Shown here piece after piece: positions 37,799-47,085 of a DNA stretch of 64,000 nt (positions within the stretch are counted from its first letter, which is position 1; each line of letters opens with the position of its first letter). The stretch is from Gaetbulibacter sp. 4G1 (GTDB taxonomy: Bacteria; Bacteroidota; Bacteroidia; Flavobacteriales; Flavobacteriaceae): assembly GCF_002741945.1 (NCBI RefSeq), contig NZ_MDVN01000002.1, forward strand, positions 1-64,000. Direction: 5' to 3'. The notes beneath the pieces are model-generated. The model saw only the letters and a program-made list of their open reading frames with translations, searched no databases and was not told the DNA's origin. The position numbers and the translations under genes are program-made.

Positions 37799-38488
37799 AT
37801 GAGAAAAGAACAACACCACAAAGGTTGGAATGAGATTAAAACAAATGATTCTTGGGCTATTTTCAAAATCATGGGCGAATTTGTTAATGGCTATGAGAAA
37901 CTTAGTAAAATTGGTCCTTGTGTATCCATTTTTGGCTCAGCAAGAACAAAACCAGACCATAAATATTATAAATTAGCCGAAAGTATTGCTAAACGTATTG
38001 TAGAATCTGGTTACGGTGTTATAACTGGCGGTGGACCTGGTATTATGGAAGCTGGTAATAAAGGAGCGCACCTAGGAGGAGGCACATCTGTAGGGCTAAA
38101 CATAGAACTCCCTTTTGAACAACATGACAATCCATATATTGACACTGACAAAAGCTTAGATTTTGATTATTTCTTTGTTCGTAAAGTTATGTTTGTAAAA
38201 TATTCTCAAGGTTTTGTTGTTATGCCTGGTGGGTTTGGTACTTTAGATGAACTTTTTGAAGCCATTACTCTTATACAAACTCATAAAATTGAAAAATTTC
38301 CTATCATTTTAGTTGGTACAGATTTTTGGAAAGGCATTTTAGAATGGGTAAAAACTACTCTTTTAGGTGAGTTTGGAAATATTTCTGCAAAAGATTTAGA
38401 CTTAATAAATTTGGTTGATACCGAAGAGGAAGTTATTACAATTTTAGACGCGTTTTATAAAGAATCAGACTTAAGTCCTAATTTTTAA
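37799..38488 (+). CDS. LOG family protein (TIGR00730 type)
   Basis: 229 residues. The Rossmann-like fold has the signature SIFGSARTKPDHKYY, TGGGPGIMEAGNKGA and the lysine-decarboxylase-like motif PGGFGTLDELFE (PGGxGTxxE). LOG proteins release cytokinin-type bases from nucleoside monophosphates or act as nucleotide N-glycosidases; many bacterial members have unclear physiological roles. Downstream of uvrA, probably cotranscribed with it. Confidence 0.93.
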   Translation: MRKEQHHKGWNEIKTNDSWAIFKIMGEFVNGYEKLSKIGPCVSIFGSARTKPDHKYYKLAESIAKRIVESGYGVITGGGPGIMEAGNKGAHLGGGTSVGLNIELPFEQHDNPYIDTDKSLDFDYFFVRKVMFVKYSQGFVVMPGGFGTLDELFEAITLIQTHKIEKFPIILVGTDFWKGILEWVKTTLLGEFGNISAKDLDLINLVDTEEEVITILDAFYKESDLSPNF

Positions 38489-38596
38489 CAACCAAATCCT
38501 TTATAACCAAAAGGTTTTACGACTAACTTAATGCTATATTTTGTTATATTGCAACGCCTTGTATTGTTATTAACCTTATTAATGTTATAAATTAAA

Positions 38597-41428
38597 TTGA
38601 AGTTACGCCTTTTTTTCTGGTTTATATTTGTCCTCTCAAGTATCTCAAGTTTTAGTCAAAATAAGATTGACTTAAAAGCGGATTTTGATATTGAGAACAG
38701 GAAAATTACTATATCGCAAACCATTCAATATAAAAACACATCGAAAGATGAACTTCAATCTATATATTTAAATGATTGGAATAATAGCTATTCAACTAAA
38801 AAAACACCCCTAGCTACACGCTTTGCTGAAGAGTATAATAACAAATTTCATCTTGCAAAAAATGAAGACAGGGGCTATTCAGTAATTACCTCTATAAAGC
38901 AAAATAATGAAGCCTTAGTTTTTAATCAACTAAAAAATCAAATTGACATTATAAAAGTTGATTTAAAAACACCACTAAAACCAAACGAATCTTACACTAT
39001 AGATTTAGAATATATTGTACAAATTCCAAAGGATAAATTCACAGATTATGGTATTTCTGAGTCACAAAATCTAAGCTTGAGATATTGGTATATTACTCCA
39101 GCAATTTACAATGGTGAATGGCAATATTATAGTAATAAGAATTTAGATGATTTATTTATTCCGAAAGCAGATTTAACTTTAGAAATTTCTTATCCACAGG
39201 GCTATAAAATTACTTCAGAATTAAATTTAGATAAAACACATCAAACTACTAACAGGCAACGAGTTACTTTAAAAGGAAAAGATAGAATAAATAATAAATT
39301 ATTTATAAGTAAAAATCCAAATTTCGAAACTATTCAAAATAAAGGGCTATCAATAACATCAAATATAAATGGAGAAAAAATTGAACTCTTAGACAGAGTT
39401 TTAATAACAGAAAAAGTTACAAAATTCATTTTTGAAAATCTAGGAAACTATCCTCATGAAAAATTACTATTAACAAATATTGATTATAATAAAGACCCAA
39501 TTTATGGACTAAATTTTCTACCTAGTTTTATTAAACTTTACCCAAACAATTTTCAATACGAATTAAAACTACTAAAGGTAGCTCTTCACAATTACTTAGA
39601 AAACACACTGCTTATAAACCCAAGAAAAGAACAATGGCTTTTTGACGGCATACAAATTTATTATTTAATGAATTATGTTGAAGAACATTATCCAGACATG
39701 AAATTTTTAGGGTCACTAGCAAATTTTTGGGGTGTCCGTTCATTTCATGCAGCAGACATGGATTTTAATGACAAATACGTGTTTGCTTTTATGTCAATGG
39801 CAAGAACAAACAGAGATCAGCCATTAACTATGTCAAAAGATTCTTTGCTTAAGTTTAACTATAGTATAGCTAACAAATACAAAGCTGGTGTAGGCCTTAA
39901 ATATTTGGATGATTTTATTAACTCAAACATTTTAGAAAATACTATTAAATCGTTTTTAGAACAAACAAAACTAAAGCAAACTTCGCCTAAAGCATTTGAA
40001 ACCTATTTAAAAACTAAAACATCAAAAAATATAGATTGGTTTTTTAATGATTATCTAAATACTCGTAAAAAAATTGATTTTAAAATAAAAAGCGTTAAAA
40101 GAACTGAAGATTCTATAACATTAACTATCAAGAATAAAAGAGATAGCAACACTCCTATTTCGTTATATACTTTGAATAATGATAGCATTGTTTCAAAATC
40201 TTGGATTGAAAACGTTACCAAAAACAAAACCATCACAATACCTCGCAATGATGCTAATAAGTTAGTTTTAAACTACAATAGAATAATCCCGGAGCATAAC
40301 ATAAGGGACAATTGGAAATCACTCAAAGGTTTTTTCTTTAATAATAAACCCTTTCAATTTAGACTTTTTAAAGACATTGAAGATCCAAATTACAATCAAG
40401 TATTTTTGATGCCTATAGCAGAGTTTAATAATATTTATGACGGTTTTACCTTAGGGGTTAAAGCCTATAACACAACATTGTTAAGGAAACAATTCAATTA
40501 TAAATTTCAGCCTAGATATGCGCTAAAATCTAAATCCTTCACTGGGTCTGCATCAGCATCTATGACCCATTATTTACAAAACAGCAACTTATACTCCATA
40601 AACTACGGAATTAGAGGTAGTTACACATCTTATGCTAGCGATTTATTTGTTAGAAAAATAATACCTTCAGTAACGTTTTTATTTAGAAATGATAATGATT
40701 TTCGCTCAAATAAACGTCAAAGATTAAAGTTTAGGTATTTAGATATTAATAGAGATGAAGATCTTAGCAATACATTAAACAGAACTGAGCCAAACTATAA
40801 TATATTCAATATCAATTATTTAAATTCAAATGACAATTTAATAAATTTTAGTAAATGGTCTACCGACTTGCAAATTGCAAAAACATTTAGTAAGGTCTCA
40901 TTTAATTATGAATACAGACGATTATTTGAAAGTAATCGACAATTAAACCTACGCTTTTATACAGGAGCATTTATAAATAACAAGACAGATATAGCGTCAG
41001 ATTACTTTAGTTTTGCTTTAGACAGACCAACAGATTATTTGTTTGATTATAATTATTTAGGACGCTCTGAAGCCAGCGGAATATTTAGCCAGCAATATAT
41101 AACTGCCGAGGGTGGCTTTAAATCTAAGCTAGAAACTCCTTTTGCAAATCAGTGGATAAGTACAATAAATGCTAGTACAACACTTTGGAAATATGTATTA
41201 GTGTATGGCGATGTTGGTTTTGTAAAAAACAAATTCGACAATGCAAACTTTGTTTATGATTCTGGTATTAGAATTAACTTAGTAACTGATTATTTTGAAA
41301 TATATTTTCCCATATACTCCAATCTAGGATGGGAAATTGGGCAACCAAATTACGATCAAAAAATAAGATTCAAGTTTACTGTAGACCCTCAATCTTTATT
41401 AGGCCTATTCAGGAGGCGCTGGTATTAG
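38597..41428 (+). CDS. M1 aminopeptidase-like domain fused to an outer-membrane beta-barrel, active site degenerate
   Basis: 943 residues. The start is TTG, because no in-frame ATG precedes it without a stop; a good signal peptide (FWFIFVLSSISSFSQ-N) supports that choice. Residues 20-490 resemble the N-terminal beta domain and catalytic region of M1 metallopeptidases, but the HEXXH motif is H331-N-Y-L-E335, and the expected WLxEG is WLFDG at 347-351. From about residue 600 the protein turns into alternating aromatic strands typical of an outer-membrane barrel, ending with a C-terminal Trp-Tyr. It is probably an outer-membrane protein with a non-catalytic or altered peptidase-like domain facing the periplasm or surface. 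Function unknown. Confidence 0.78.
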   Translation: MKLRLFFWFIFVLSSISSFSQNKIDLKADFDIENRKITISQTIQYKNTSKDELQSIYLNDWNNSYSTKKTPLATRFAEEYNNKFHLAKNEDRGYSVITSIKQNNEALVFNQLKNQIDIIKVDLKTPLKPNESYTIDLEYIVQIPKDKFTDYGISESQNLSLRYWYITPAIYNGEWQYYSNKNLDDLFIPKADLTLEISYPQGYKITSELNLDKTHQTTNRQRVTLKGKDRINNKLFISKNPNFETIQNKGLSITSNINGEKIELLDRVLITEKVTKFIFENLGNYPHEKLLLTNIDYNKDPIYGLNFLPSFIKLYPNNFQYELKLLKVALHNYLENTLLINPRKEQWLFDGIQIYYLMNYVEEHYPDMKFLGSLANFWGVRSFHAADMDFNDKYVFAFMSMARTNRDQPLTMSKDSLLKFNYSIANKYKAGVGLKYLDDFINSNILENTIKSFLEQTKLKQTSPKAFETYLKTKTSKNIDWFFNDYLNTRKKIDFKIKSVKRTEDSITLTIKNKRDSNTPISLYTLNNDSIVSKSWIENVTKNKTITIPRNDANKLVLNYNRIIPEHNIRDNWKSLKGFFFNNKPFQFRLFKDIEDPNYNQVFLMPIAEFNNIYDGFTLGVKAYNTTLLRKQFNYKFQPRYALKSKSFTGSASASMTHYLQNSNLYSINYGIRGSYTSYASDLFVRKIIPSVTFLFRNDNDFRSNKRQRLKFRYLDINRDEDLSNTLNRTEPNYNIFNINYLNSNDNLINFSKWSTDLQIAKTFSKVSFNYEYRRLFESNRQLNLRFYTGAFINNKTDIASDYFSFALDRPTDYLFDYNYLGRSEASGIFSQQYITAEGGFKSKLETPFANQWISTINASTTLWKYVLVYGDVGFVKNKFDNANFVYDSGIRINLVTDYFEIYFPIYSNLGWEIGQPNYDQKIRFKFTVDPQSLLGLFRRRWY

Positions 41429-41546
41429 TCTGTTAATTTTTTAAATTATTATCCGAAATACATCATTATTAATGAATTATTCGTAATTCAATTGTTTTTT
41501 TTAATGTTTTTTTAAGAATAATTCAAAATCTTTACCCCTGCATTAA

Positions 41547-41577
41547 TTGCAAGATCGATAAACTTTAAGTACTTTTG
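41547..41577 (+). promoter_or_regulatory. Promoter of the fused E1 gene
   Basis: TTG (41547-41549), 20-base spacer, TACTTTTG (41570-41577): full consensus match, 22 bases before the ATG. Confidence 0.75.
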
Positions 41578-41598
41578 CAAAAGTAAAGCTCTTAACAT

Positions 41599-44010
41599 AT
41601 GCAAACCATTCCTGATTTGAAAAACAACATATCTTTCGAAGATTTTAAAACAGAAGTTTTAAATGATTATAGCCTAGCTGTAAAAAGTAGAGAATGTAGT
41701 TTACTTGGGAGACGCGAAGTCTTAACAGGAAAAGCTAAATTTGGAATTTTTGGAGATGGTAAAGAAGTGCCACAATTAGCTCTAGCCAAGGCATTTTTAA
41801 AAGGAGACTGGAGATCTGGGTATTACCGAGATCAAACGTTTATGATGGCAATTGGAGAGTTAAGTGTTGAGCAGTTTTTTGCAGGTCTTTATGCAAACAC
41901 AAATTTAGAGTTAGAACCTATGTCTGCAGGTCGCCAAATGGGAGGCCATTTTACAACACATAGCTTAGATGATAATGGTAATTGGAAAGATTTAACTAAG
42001 CAATACAACTCGAGTGCTGACATCTCTCCTACAGCTGGTCAAATGCCTCGTTTATTAGGTTTAGCGCAAGCTTCAAAAATATTTAAACAAGTAGAAGGTA
42101 TTGATACTACCAACCTTTCTAACAACGGAAACGAAATAGCATGGGGAACAATTGGCAATGCTAGTACAAGTGAAGGTTTGTTTTTTGAAACTATTAATGC
42201 CGCCGGTGTTTTACAAGTTCCTATGGTTATTAGCATATGGGACGATGACTATGGAATTTCTGTGCATGCAAAACATCAAACTACTAAAGAAAATATCTCA
42301 GAAATATTAAAAGGATTCCAACGCGACAATGAGCTAAAGGGTTACGAAATATTGCGCGTAAAAGGTTGGGATTATGCAAATTTAATTGAAACATATCAAG
42401 AAGCTTCTTCTATAGCTAGAGAAGAGCATGTACCCGTATTAATACACGTTACAGAACTTACCCAACCGCAAGGGCATTCAACTTCTGGATCACATGAACG
42501 CTACAAAAGTCCTGAGCGTTTAGAATGGGAAAATAAGCACGATTGTAATTTAAAAATGCGTAAGTGGATTATTGAAAGTGGTATAGCTACCAATGAAACT
42601 CTTACTGAAATAGAACGCAATTTAAAAAAAGAAGTAAGAGAAGCTAAAAAGAACGCATGGACAACATTTTTAAAACCTATACAAAAGGAACAACAAGAAT
42701 TAATATCCATCTTAAATAGTTTAATAGCATCTAGCGCTAACGGTGTTTTTATTAAACCTCTTCAAGAAAAATTATTAGCAATAGACGAGCCTACAAGAAG
42801 AGACATACTATCGTATGCAAGAAAAGCACTAAGATATACTTTAGGAGATACTAGTGAAACAAAACAAGAGCTCGCAAATTGGATTAATAACATTTTTGAT
42901 AAAGTACAGCCAAAATTTAGCTCACATTTATATTCTGAAACTGAAAAATCTTCAGTTCTTGTGGATGAAGTTAAACCTAGTTATGATAATGATGCTATTC
43001 AAGTAGATGGTCGTATTATAATCCGTGATAACTTTGATGCTATTTTTAAAAACTATCCTGAAGCTTTAGTTTTTGGTGAAGACTCTGGTAATATAGGTGA
43101 TGTAAACCAGGGTTTAGAAGGTTTACAAGAAAAGTATGGCGAACTTCGTGTTGCAGATGCTGGAATTAGAGAAGCTACTATTATTGGACAAGGTATTGGT
43201 ATGGCGCTACGTGGTTTAAGACCCATTGCTGAAATACAATATTTAGACTATATTTTATATGCTTTACAAGTAATTAGCGACGATTTGGCAACCCTTCAAT
43301 ATAGAACTAAAGGAAAGCAAAAAGCCCCATTAATTATTAGAACTCGTGGCCATAGACTAGAAGGGATTTGGCATTCTGGTTCGCAAATGGGAGGTATTTT
43401 AAACCTAATACGAGGTGTTCAAATTTTGGTTCCAAGAAATATGACCAAAGCTGCTGGTTTCTATAATACACTGTTACAAAGTGATAATCCTGCTTTAGTG
43501 GTAGAATGTCTTAACGGGTATAGATTAAAAGAAAGAATGCCAAATAATTTAAGTGATATAAAAACACCTATTGGTGTTGTAGAAACTTTAAAAACTGGTT
43601 CTGACATTACTCTAGTATCTTATGGTTCTACACTTAGAATTGTAGAACAAACCGCAAAAGAACTTTTATCAGTTGGTATTGATGTTGAAGTAATTGATGT
43701 ACAATCTCTACTACCTTTCGATATAAATCACGACATCGTTAAAAGCATAGCGAAAACTAATCGCGTTATGGTTATTGATGAAGATGTTCCTGGTGGTGCT
43801 TCTGCATATATTTTAAATGAAATATTAAATACTCAAAAAGCATTTCGATATCTAGATAGCGAACCTAAAACATTAACTGCAAAAGCACATAGACCAGCAT
43901 ATGGTAACGATGGTGATTATTTCTCAAAACCTTCTGCTGAGGATATTTTTGAAGCTGTTTACGATGTTATGCACGAATTGAGTCCTATTGATTTTCCAAA
44001 ATTAAGATAA
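41599..44010 (+). CDS. 2-oxoacid dehydrogenase E1, alpha and beta subunits fused
   Basis: 803 residues. The N-terminal part (about 1-340) is the alpha subunit with thiamine diphosphate-binding GNASTSEGLFFETINAAGVLQVPMVISIWDDDYGISV. The C-terminal part (about 460-803) is the beta subunit with the transketolase pyrimidine domain (FGEDSGNIGDVNQGLEGLQEKYG, DAGIREATIIGQGIGMALRGLRPIAEIQY) and the C-terminal domain (TLVSYGSTLRIVEQTAKEL). It decarboxylates a 2-oxoacid, most likely a branched-chain one, feeding the E2/E3 complex. The fused form is common in Bacteroidota. It has its own promoter. No E2 or E3 gene in the window. Confidence 0.93.
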   Translation: MQTIPDLKNNISFEDFKTEVLNDYSLAVKSRECSLLGRREVLTGKAKFGIFGDGKEVPQLALAKAFLKGDWRSGYYRDQTFMMAIGELSVEQFFAGLYANTNLELEPMSAGRQMGGHFTTHSLDDNGNWKDLTKQYNSSADISPTAGQMPRLLGLAQASKIFKQVEGIDTTNLSNNGNEIAWGTIGNASTSEGLFFETINAAGVLQVPMVISIWDDDYGISVHAKHQTTKENISEILKGFQRDNELKGYEILRVKGWDYANLIETYQEASSIAREEHVPVLIHVTELTQPQGHSTSGSHERYKSPERLEWENKHDCNLKMRKWIIESGIATNETLTEIERNLKKEVREAKKNAWTTFLKPIQKEQQELISILNSLIASSANGVFIKPLQEKLLAIDEPTRRDILSYARKALRYTLGDTSETKQELANWINNIFDKVQPKFSSHLYSETEKSSVLVDEVKPSYDNDAIQVDGRIIIRDNFDAIFKNYPEALVFGEDSGNIGDVNQGLEGLQEKYGELRVADAGIREATIIGQGIGMALRGLRPIAEIQYLDYILYALQVISDDLATLQYRTKGKQKAPLIIRTRGHRLEGIWHSGSQMGGILNLIRGVQILVPRNMTKAAGFYNTLLQSDNPALVVECLNGYRLKERMPNNLSDIKTPIGVVETLKTGSDITLVSYGSTLRIVEQTAKELLSVGIDVEVIDVQSLLPFDINHDIVKSIAKTNRVMVIDEDVPGGASAYILNEILNTQKAFRYLDSEPKTLTAKAHRPAYGNDGDYFSKPSAEDIFEAVYDVMHELSPIDFPKLR

Positions 44011-44011
44011 T

Positions 44012-44040
44012 AGCACTATTTTAGGCTCAAAATAGTAGCT
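44012..44040 (+). promoter_or_regulatory. Hairpin between the E1 stop and the AraC GTG start
   Basis: AGCACTATTTT-AGGCTC-AAAATAGTAGCT folds into an 8-bp perfect stem extended by three pairs past a one-base bulge. No T-run follows, so it is not a standard terminator. It ends five bases before the GTG start of the regulator gene. Confidence 0.45.
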
Positions 44041-44045
44041 AAATA

Positions 44046-45218
44046 GTGTTTCCAAATTTTAATATATATAGCACCCCTCTTCTAATTCTTGTATTTCAAG
44101 GCTTAATATTTGCTATTCTATTATTAGCAAGATATTCTATTAAAAAAAATATTTCAGATTTATTTCTAGCTCTTATACTATTATTAACATGCTATAGTCA
44201 AACCTGCTATACTGTTGGCTTCATGGGTTGGTATGACACATATAGAAACACAAAAATTAATTATTTCCTATATAACATAGCAATAGTTTTGGGACCACTT
44301 ATATTTTTATATGTAAGGTCTATTACCACATCAAACTTCTCATTTAAAAGGAAAGATTGGTGGCATTTTTTTCTTGCTTTTTTATTTGCTTTTTACAGAA
44401 TTTTAATATTTATATATGATGCACAGCAACCTGGATTTAATGATACACAAAACGGGTTTTTAAAAATAAATTTAGATGAGGCTATTATACAACCAGTAAT
44501 GAGTTTTATTGAGTTCCCATTCTTGCTATTGTACCTTGCCTTTACTTTGCAATTATTTTATAATTACAGAAAAAAGATAATGCATTATTTTTCAAATACT
44601 TATAAGTTAGAACTTAATTGGATATTGAGTTTTCTAATTTTATTTGCACTTCTTTTTTTATATGATACTATACAATCTATTGTTGGGGTTTTTGTAACAG
44701 ATCTGAGCTTTAAACAGCGCTGGTGGTTAAACCTATTAACAGCAATAATAACACTTTACATAGGTATCAAAGGCTACTTTACCGACACAACAAAACTCAA
44801 TAAATTAAATTTTAGCTTTTCTCCAAGCAGAGATGCTATACCAGAAAAAAAAGATTCAAGTACTAAAAAGACTATTTCGGAAAAAGATATCAAGGTTTTG
44901 AAAGCTCTGATGGAAAATGATAAAGTATATCTAAACCCTGAGCTGAATTTATCAGATTTGGCAGAACAAGCAAATATGTCTCGAGCTAAAGTTTCAGAAG
45001 TTATTAATTCTGGATTTAATAAAAACTTTAATGACTTTGTAAATATGTATCGTATCAATGCATTTAAAAATATGATAAAAGAAAACAAGCACAAGCAACT
45101 TTCTTTATTAGGCATTGCACAAGAATGTGGTTTTAATAGTAAAGCTACTTTTAACCGAGTCTTTAAAAAATTAACTAATCATTCCCCTTCCGAATATTTA
45201 AAATCTTCTACAAATTAA
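44046..45218 (+). CDS. Membrane-bound AraC family transcriptional regulator
   Basis: 390 residues, GTG start. The N-terminal half holds about seven hydrophobic segments (about 8-30, 36-56, 74-94, 105-125, 155-175, 195-215 and 230-250), and the C-terminal 100 residues form an AraC DNA-binding domain with two helix-turn-helix motifs (LSDLAEQANMSRAKVSEVIN and LLGIAQECGFNSKATFNRVFKKLTNHSPSEYL). Membrane AraC proteins of this design are frequent in Bacteroidota and probably sense a signal at the membrane. The DoxX operon starts 98 bases downstream, and three repeated boxes stand between them, so it is the likely target. Signal unknown. Confidence 0.9.
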   Translation: MFPNFNIYSTPLLILVFQGLIFAILLLARYSIKKNISDLFLALILLLTCYSQTCYTVGFMGWYDTYRNTKINYFLYNIAIVLGPLIFLYVRSITTSNFSFKRKDWWHFFLAFLFAFYRILIFIYDAQQPGFNDTQNGFLKINLDEAIIQPVMSFIEFPFLLLYLAFTLQLFYNYRKKIMHYFSNTYKLELNWILSFLILFALLFLYDTIQSIVGVFVTDLSFKQRWWLNLLTAIITLYIGIKGYFTDTTKLNKLNFSFSPSRDAIPEKKDSSTKKTISEKDIKVLKALMENDKVYLNPELNLSDLAEQANMSRAKVSEVINSGFNKNFNDFVNMYRINAFKNMIKENKHKQLSLLGIAQECGFNSKATFNRVFKKLTNHSPSEYLKSSTN

Positions 45219-45265
45219 GACGTCTCAAATCGTATTTTAAGACATCCAAATATTATTTGAGTCTT
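45217..45265 (+). promoter_or_regulatory. Candidate operator: three AAGAC...CAAAT boxes before the DoxX operon
   Basis: Boxes: AAGACgtctCAAAT (45217-45230), AAGACatcCAAAT (45239-45251), and on the opposite strand AAGACtCAAAT (45255-45265). They lie between the AraC gene and doxX. The first two are 22 bases apart, about two helical turns, as expected for binding to one DNA face. A 7-of-8 -7 box (CAATTTTG, 45285-45292) follows, so the boxes sit where an activator would bind. Confidence 0.5.
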
Positions 45266-45316
45266 TAATCCCCTAGTAATGCTTCAATTTTGTAACAGAA
45301 ACAAAAAATAAGCATT

Positions 45317-45799
45317 ATGAAAATTATTAAATTTTTAATTACCCCTATTACACAAAACCATTGGTTTGCAGATTTACAATTTGCTGCCATTCGATTTATT
45401 TGTGGCCTATTACTAGCCATAGATTTTGGTTCTGCAAAGTTTGGTATGCCATGGACACCAAATGACAGAAACTTAAACCTATTTGAAGTTGCTGCATGGT
45501 TTCCAGAAGATATTGCGGCTTATGGTGGCATATTTGCTATAGCTCCCATATTCTTTGCATGGATGGGAGCCTTTAGTGAAGCCGTTGGAGGTTTACTACT
45601 AGCTTTTGGTTTAAAAACCAGAATAGCTTCCTTTTTAATTATGTGCACCATGCTAGTAGCCATTTTTATGCAAAAATGGAATCAAGGCACTTGGGCAATG
45701 CTACCAGCCATGGGTTTCCTTTGGGTATCTATTTACAACTTATATTTCGGTTCTGGAAGATTTGGAATAGACTATTTAATCACTAAAACTTTAAAATAA
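45317..45799 (+). CDS. DoxX family membrane protein
   Basis: 160 residues with four membrane segments. The DoxX signature is visible in the first helix (FAAIRFICGLLLAIDFGSAKFG), the FSEAVGGLLLAFGLKTRIASFLIMCTMLVAIFMQK centre and the last helix (LPAMGFLWVSIYNLYFGSGRFGIDY). DoxX proteins are membrane subunits, some linked to quinones or thiosulfate and redox stress; the role here is unknown. First gene of a four-gene unit with gaps of 5, 1 and 2 bases, ending at a hairpin terminator. Confidence 0.88.
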   Translation: MKIIKFLITPITQNHWFADLQFAAIRFICGLLLAIDFGSAKFGMPWTPNDRNLNLFEVAAWFPEDIAAYGGIFAIAPIFFAWMGAFSEAVGGLLLAFGLKTRIASFLIMCTMLVAIFMQKWNQGTWAMLPAMGFLWVSIYNLYFGSGRFGIDYLITKTLK

Positions 45800-45804
45800 A
45801 AATT

Positions 45805-46293
45805 ATGAAAAATCTAATATTTACAACAGCAGTATTTCTATTCGCTTTAATCACTTCTGCCCAAGATTCAGTTTCAATATCGGACTTTGAAATTTTAAAT
45901 GACACCAAATGGGAAGGTAAATTAACGTATTTAGATTATCAATCAGGAAAGCTTACTAGTATCGAAACAAAATTGCAGGTAAGCATTGAAGGGAATAGGA
46001 TTACATCAAACATACAATATGTTTATGAGCCTAATAAAAATAACAAATCTTCAGTTTCAATTAGAAAGAATGGAACACTTTACGGGAATGAAAAAGTCAT
46101 TTCTAATAAGCAAACTAATGATACAAGAACTATTATCACATCATATAAAGGAAAAGACAATGGTAAAAAGGCCACAATATTTATAACCTATAAATTCAAT
46201 AAAAATAATTATACCATTAGTAAAAAAGTTGTGTATAAAGATGGTAGTGAAAGCGTAATAAGAAATACTTATTCATTTACTAAAACAAAATAA
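45805..46293 (+). CDS. Secreted beta-rich protein, second gene of the DoxX operon
   Basis: 162 residues with signal peptide ending TSAQ-D. The mature protein of about 143 residues is a series of amphipathic strands (KWEGKLTYLDYQSGKLTSIETKLQVSIEGNRITSNIQYVY, TRTIITSYKGKDNGKKATIFITYKF), resembling lipocalin-like or small barrel folds. No Cys and no known motif. Family unrecognised. It is five bases after doxX, one base before the lipoprotein gene, so certainly part of the operon; periplasmic location is likely. Confidence 0.78.
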   Translation: MKNLIFTTAVFLFALITSAQDSVSISDFEILNDTKWEGKLTYLDYQSGKLTSIETKLQVSIEGNRITSNIQYVYEPNKNNKSSVSIRKNGTLYGNEKVISNKQTNDTRTIITSYKGKDNGKKATIFITYKFNKNNYTISKKVVYKDGSESVIRNTYSFTKTK

Positions 46294-46294
46294 C

Positions 46295-46684
46295 ATGAAA
46301 TTTATAAAAATAATACTTACGACCATAGTTCTATTGTTGTTTCTTAACTGTGTACAAGAAACACATTCAAAAACGATTACGCTTAAATTAGACATGAGGC
46401 AGGTAGAAAACATTAATAATGTTGGTGCTAGAGGTGGAAATGCTCCCCTATCATGGAACAAAACTTTTCAACTTACAGATACAAACAAAGACAGTATCTA
46501 CGAAGGTAAGATTGAGCTTAAATCTGCAAGCTTTGATATTGAATTTAAGTTTGTAAATAATACAGACGAATTTGAGTTGCAAGATCAAAACAATAGAAGT
46601 ATAAGGTTTGAGTACAAACCAGAAACAATTATATATGAAGCTGTTTTTAACAATCCTGATAAACACATTACAAAAACCAAATAG
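46295..46684 (+). CDS. Small lipoprotein with Ig/CBM20-like fold, third gene of the DoxX operon
   Basis: 129 residues with lipoprotein signal LTTIVLLLFLNC (Cys19). The mature part (KTITLKLDMRQVENINNVGARGGNAPLSWNKTFQLTDTNKD then GIELK-type strands ending YEAVFNNPD) follows the pattern of starch-binding CBM20-like or early-set Ig domains: a V.ARGG..PLSW turn, an L-D-x-N-x-D calcium-like loop and a closing strand. That suggests a small carbohydrate- or ligand-binding domain anchored in the envelope; binding is not shown. One base after the previous gene and two before the next. Confidence 0.72.
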   Translation: MKFIKIILTTIVLLLFLNCVQETHSKTITLKLDMRQVENINNVGARGGNAPLSWNKTFQLTDTNKDSIYEGKIELKSASFDIEFKFVNNTDEFELQDQNNRSIRFEYKPETIIYEAVFNNPDKHITKTK

Positions 46685-46686
46685 CC

Positions 46687-47013
46687 ATGAAAAAACTACT
46701 TTACATTTTGATGATTCTCTCAATAACAATGAGTGCGCAAAACAACCCTATTAAAGAGCATAATGACAAGCCAAAATTTATCAATTTCAAGATTAAAAAC
46801 AACTCTTTTAACAGAAATCATTTTGTGGTAATAGGTCCAAAACCTAATGGCAGGAAATTTAGTTATGGATTTCCTATGATGCCGCAGGCTAAAAGAAAAG
46901 AATATTGGACTACAGGAACAAAGGTCTACAAAGTTAATAAGCTAGGATTTAGAAAGTTATTAATAACTATAAAACCTGAAGACGAAAACAAAGTTGTACG
47001 CTTATTCAAATAA
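46687..47013 (+). CDS. Small secreted protein, fourth gene of the DoxX operon
   Basis: 108 residues with signal peptide ending MSAQ-N. The mature part is basic and rich in Asn/Lys (PKFINFKIKNNSFNRNHFVVIGPKPNGRKFSYGFPMMPQAKRKEYW), and ends with a strand-rich segment (KVYKVNKLGFRKLLITIKPEDE). It resembles a single beta-sandwich domain; the family is not recognised. It closes the operon; a strong terminator lies 17 bases after the stop. Confidence 0.75.
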   Translation: MKKLLYILMILSITMSAQNNPIKEHNDKPKFINFKIKNNSFNRNHFVVIGPKPNGRKFSYGFPMMPQAKRKEYWTTGTKVYKVNKLGFRKLLITIKPEDENKVVRLFK

Positions 47014-47030
47014 AAACAATTATAATCCTT

Positions 47031-47058
47031 AAAAACCATTACTATGTAATGGTTTTTT
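47031..47058 (+). terminator. Rho-independent terminator of the DoxX operon
   Basis: AAAAACCATTAC-TAT-GTAATGGTTTTT is a 12-bp perfect stem with a 3-base loop followed by further T residues. Confidence 0.9.
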
Positions 47059-47085
47059 TATATTTATAATCAAACTAATAAAAAC

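Noticed and set aside
45217-45265. Terminator reading of the AAGAC/CAAAT boxes
   Set aside because: Inverted boxes could pair as RNA, but no T-run follows the stem and the two tandem copies are not explained by a hairpin.
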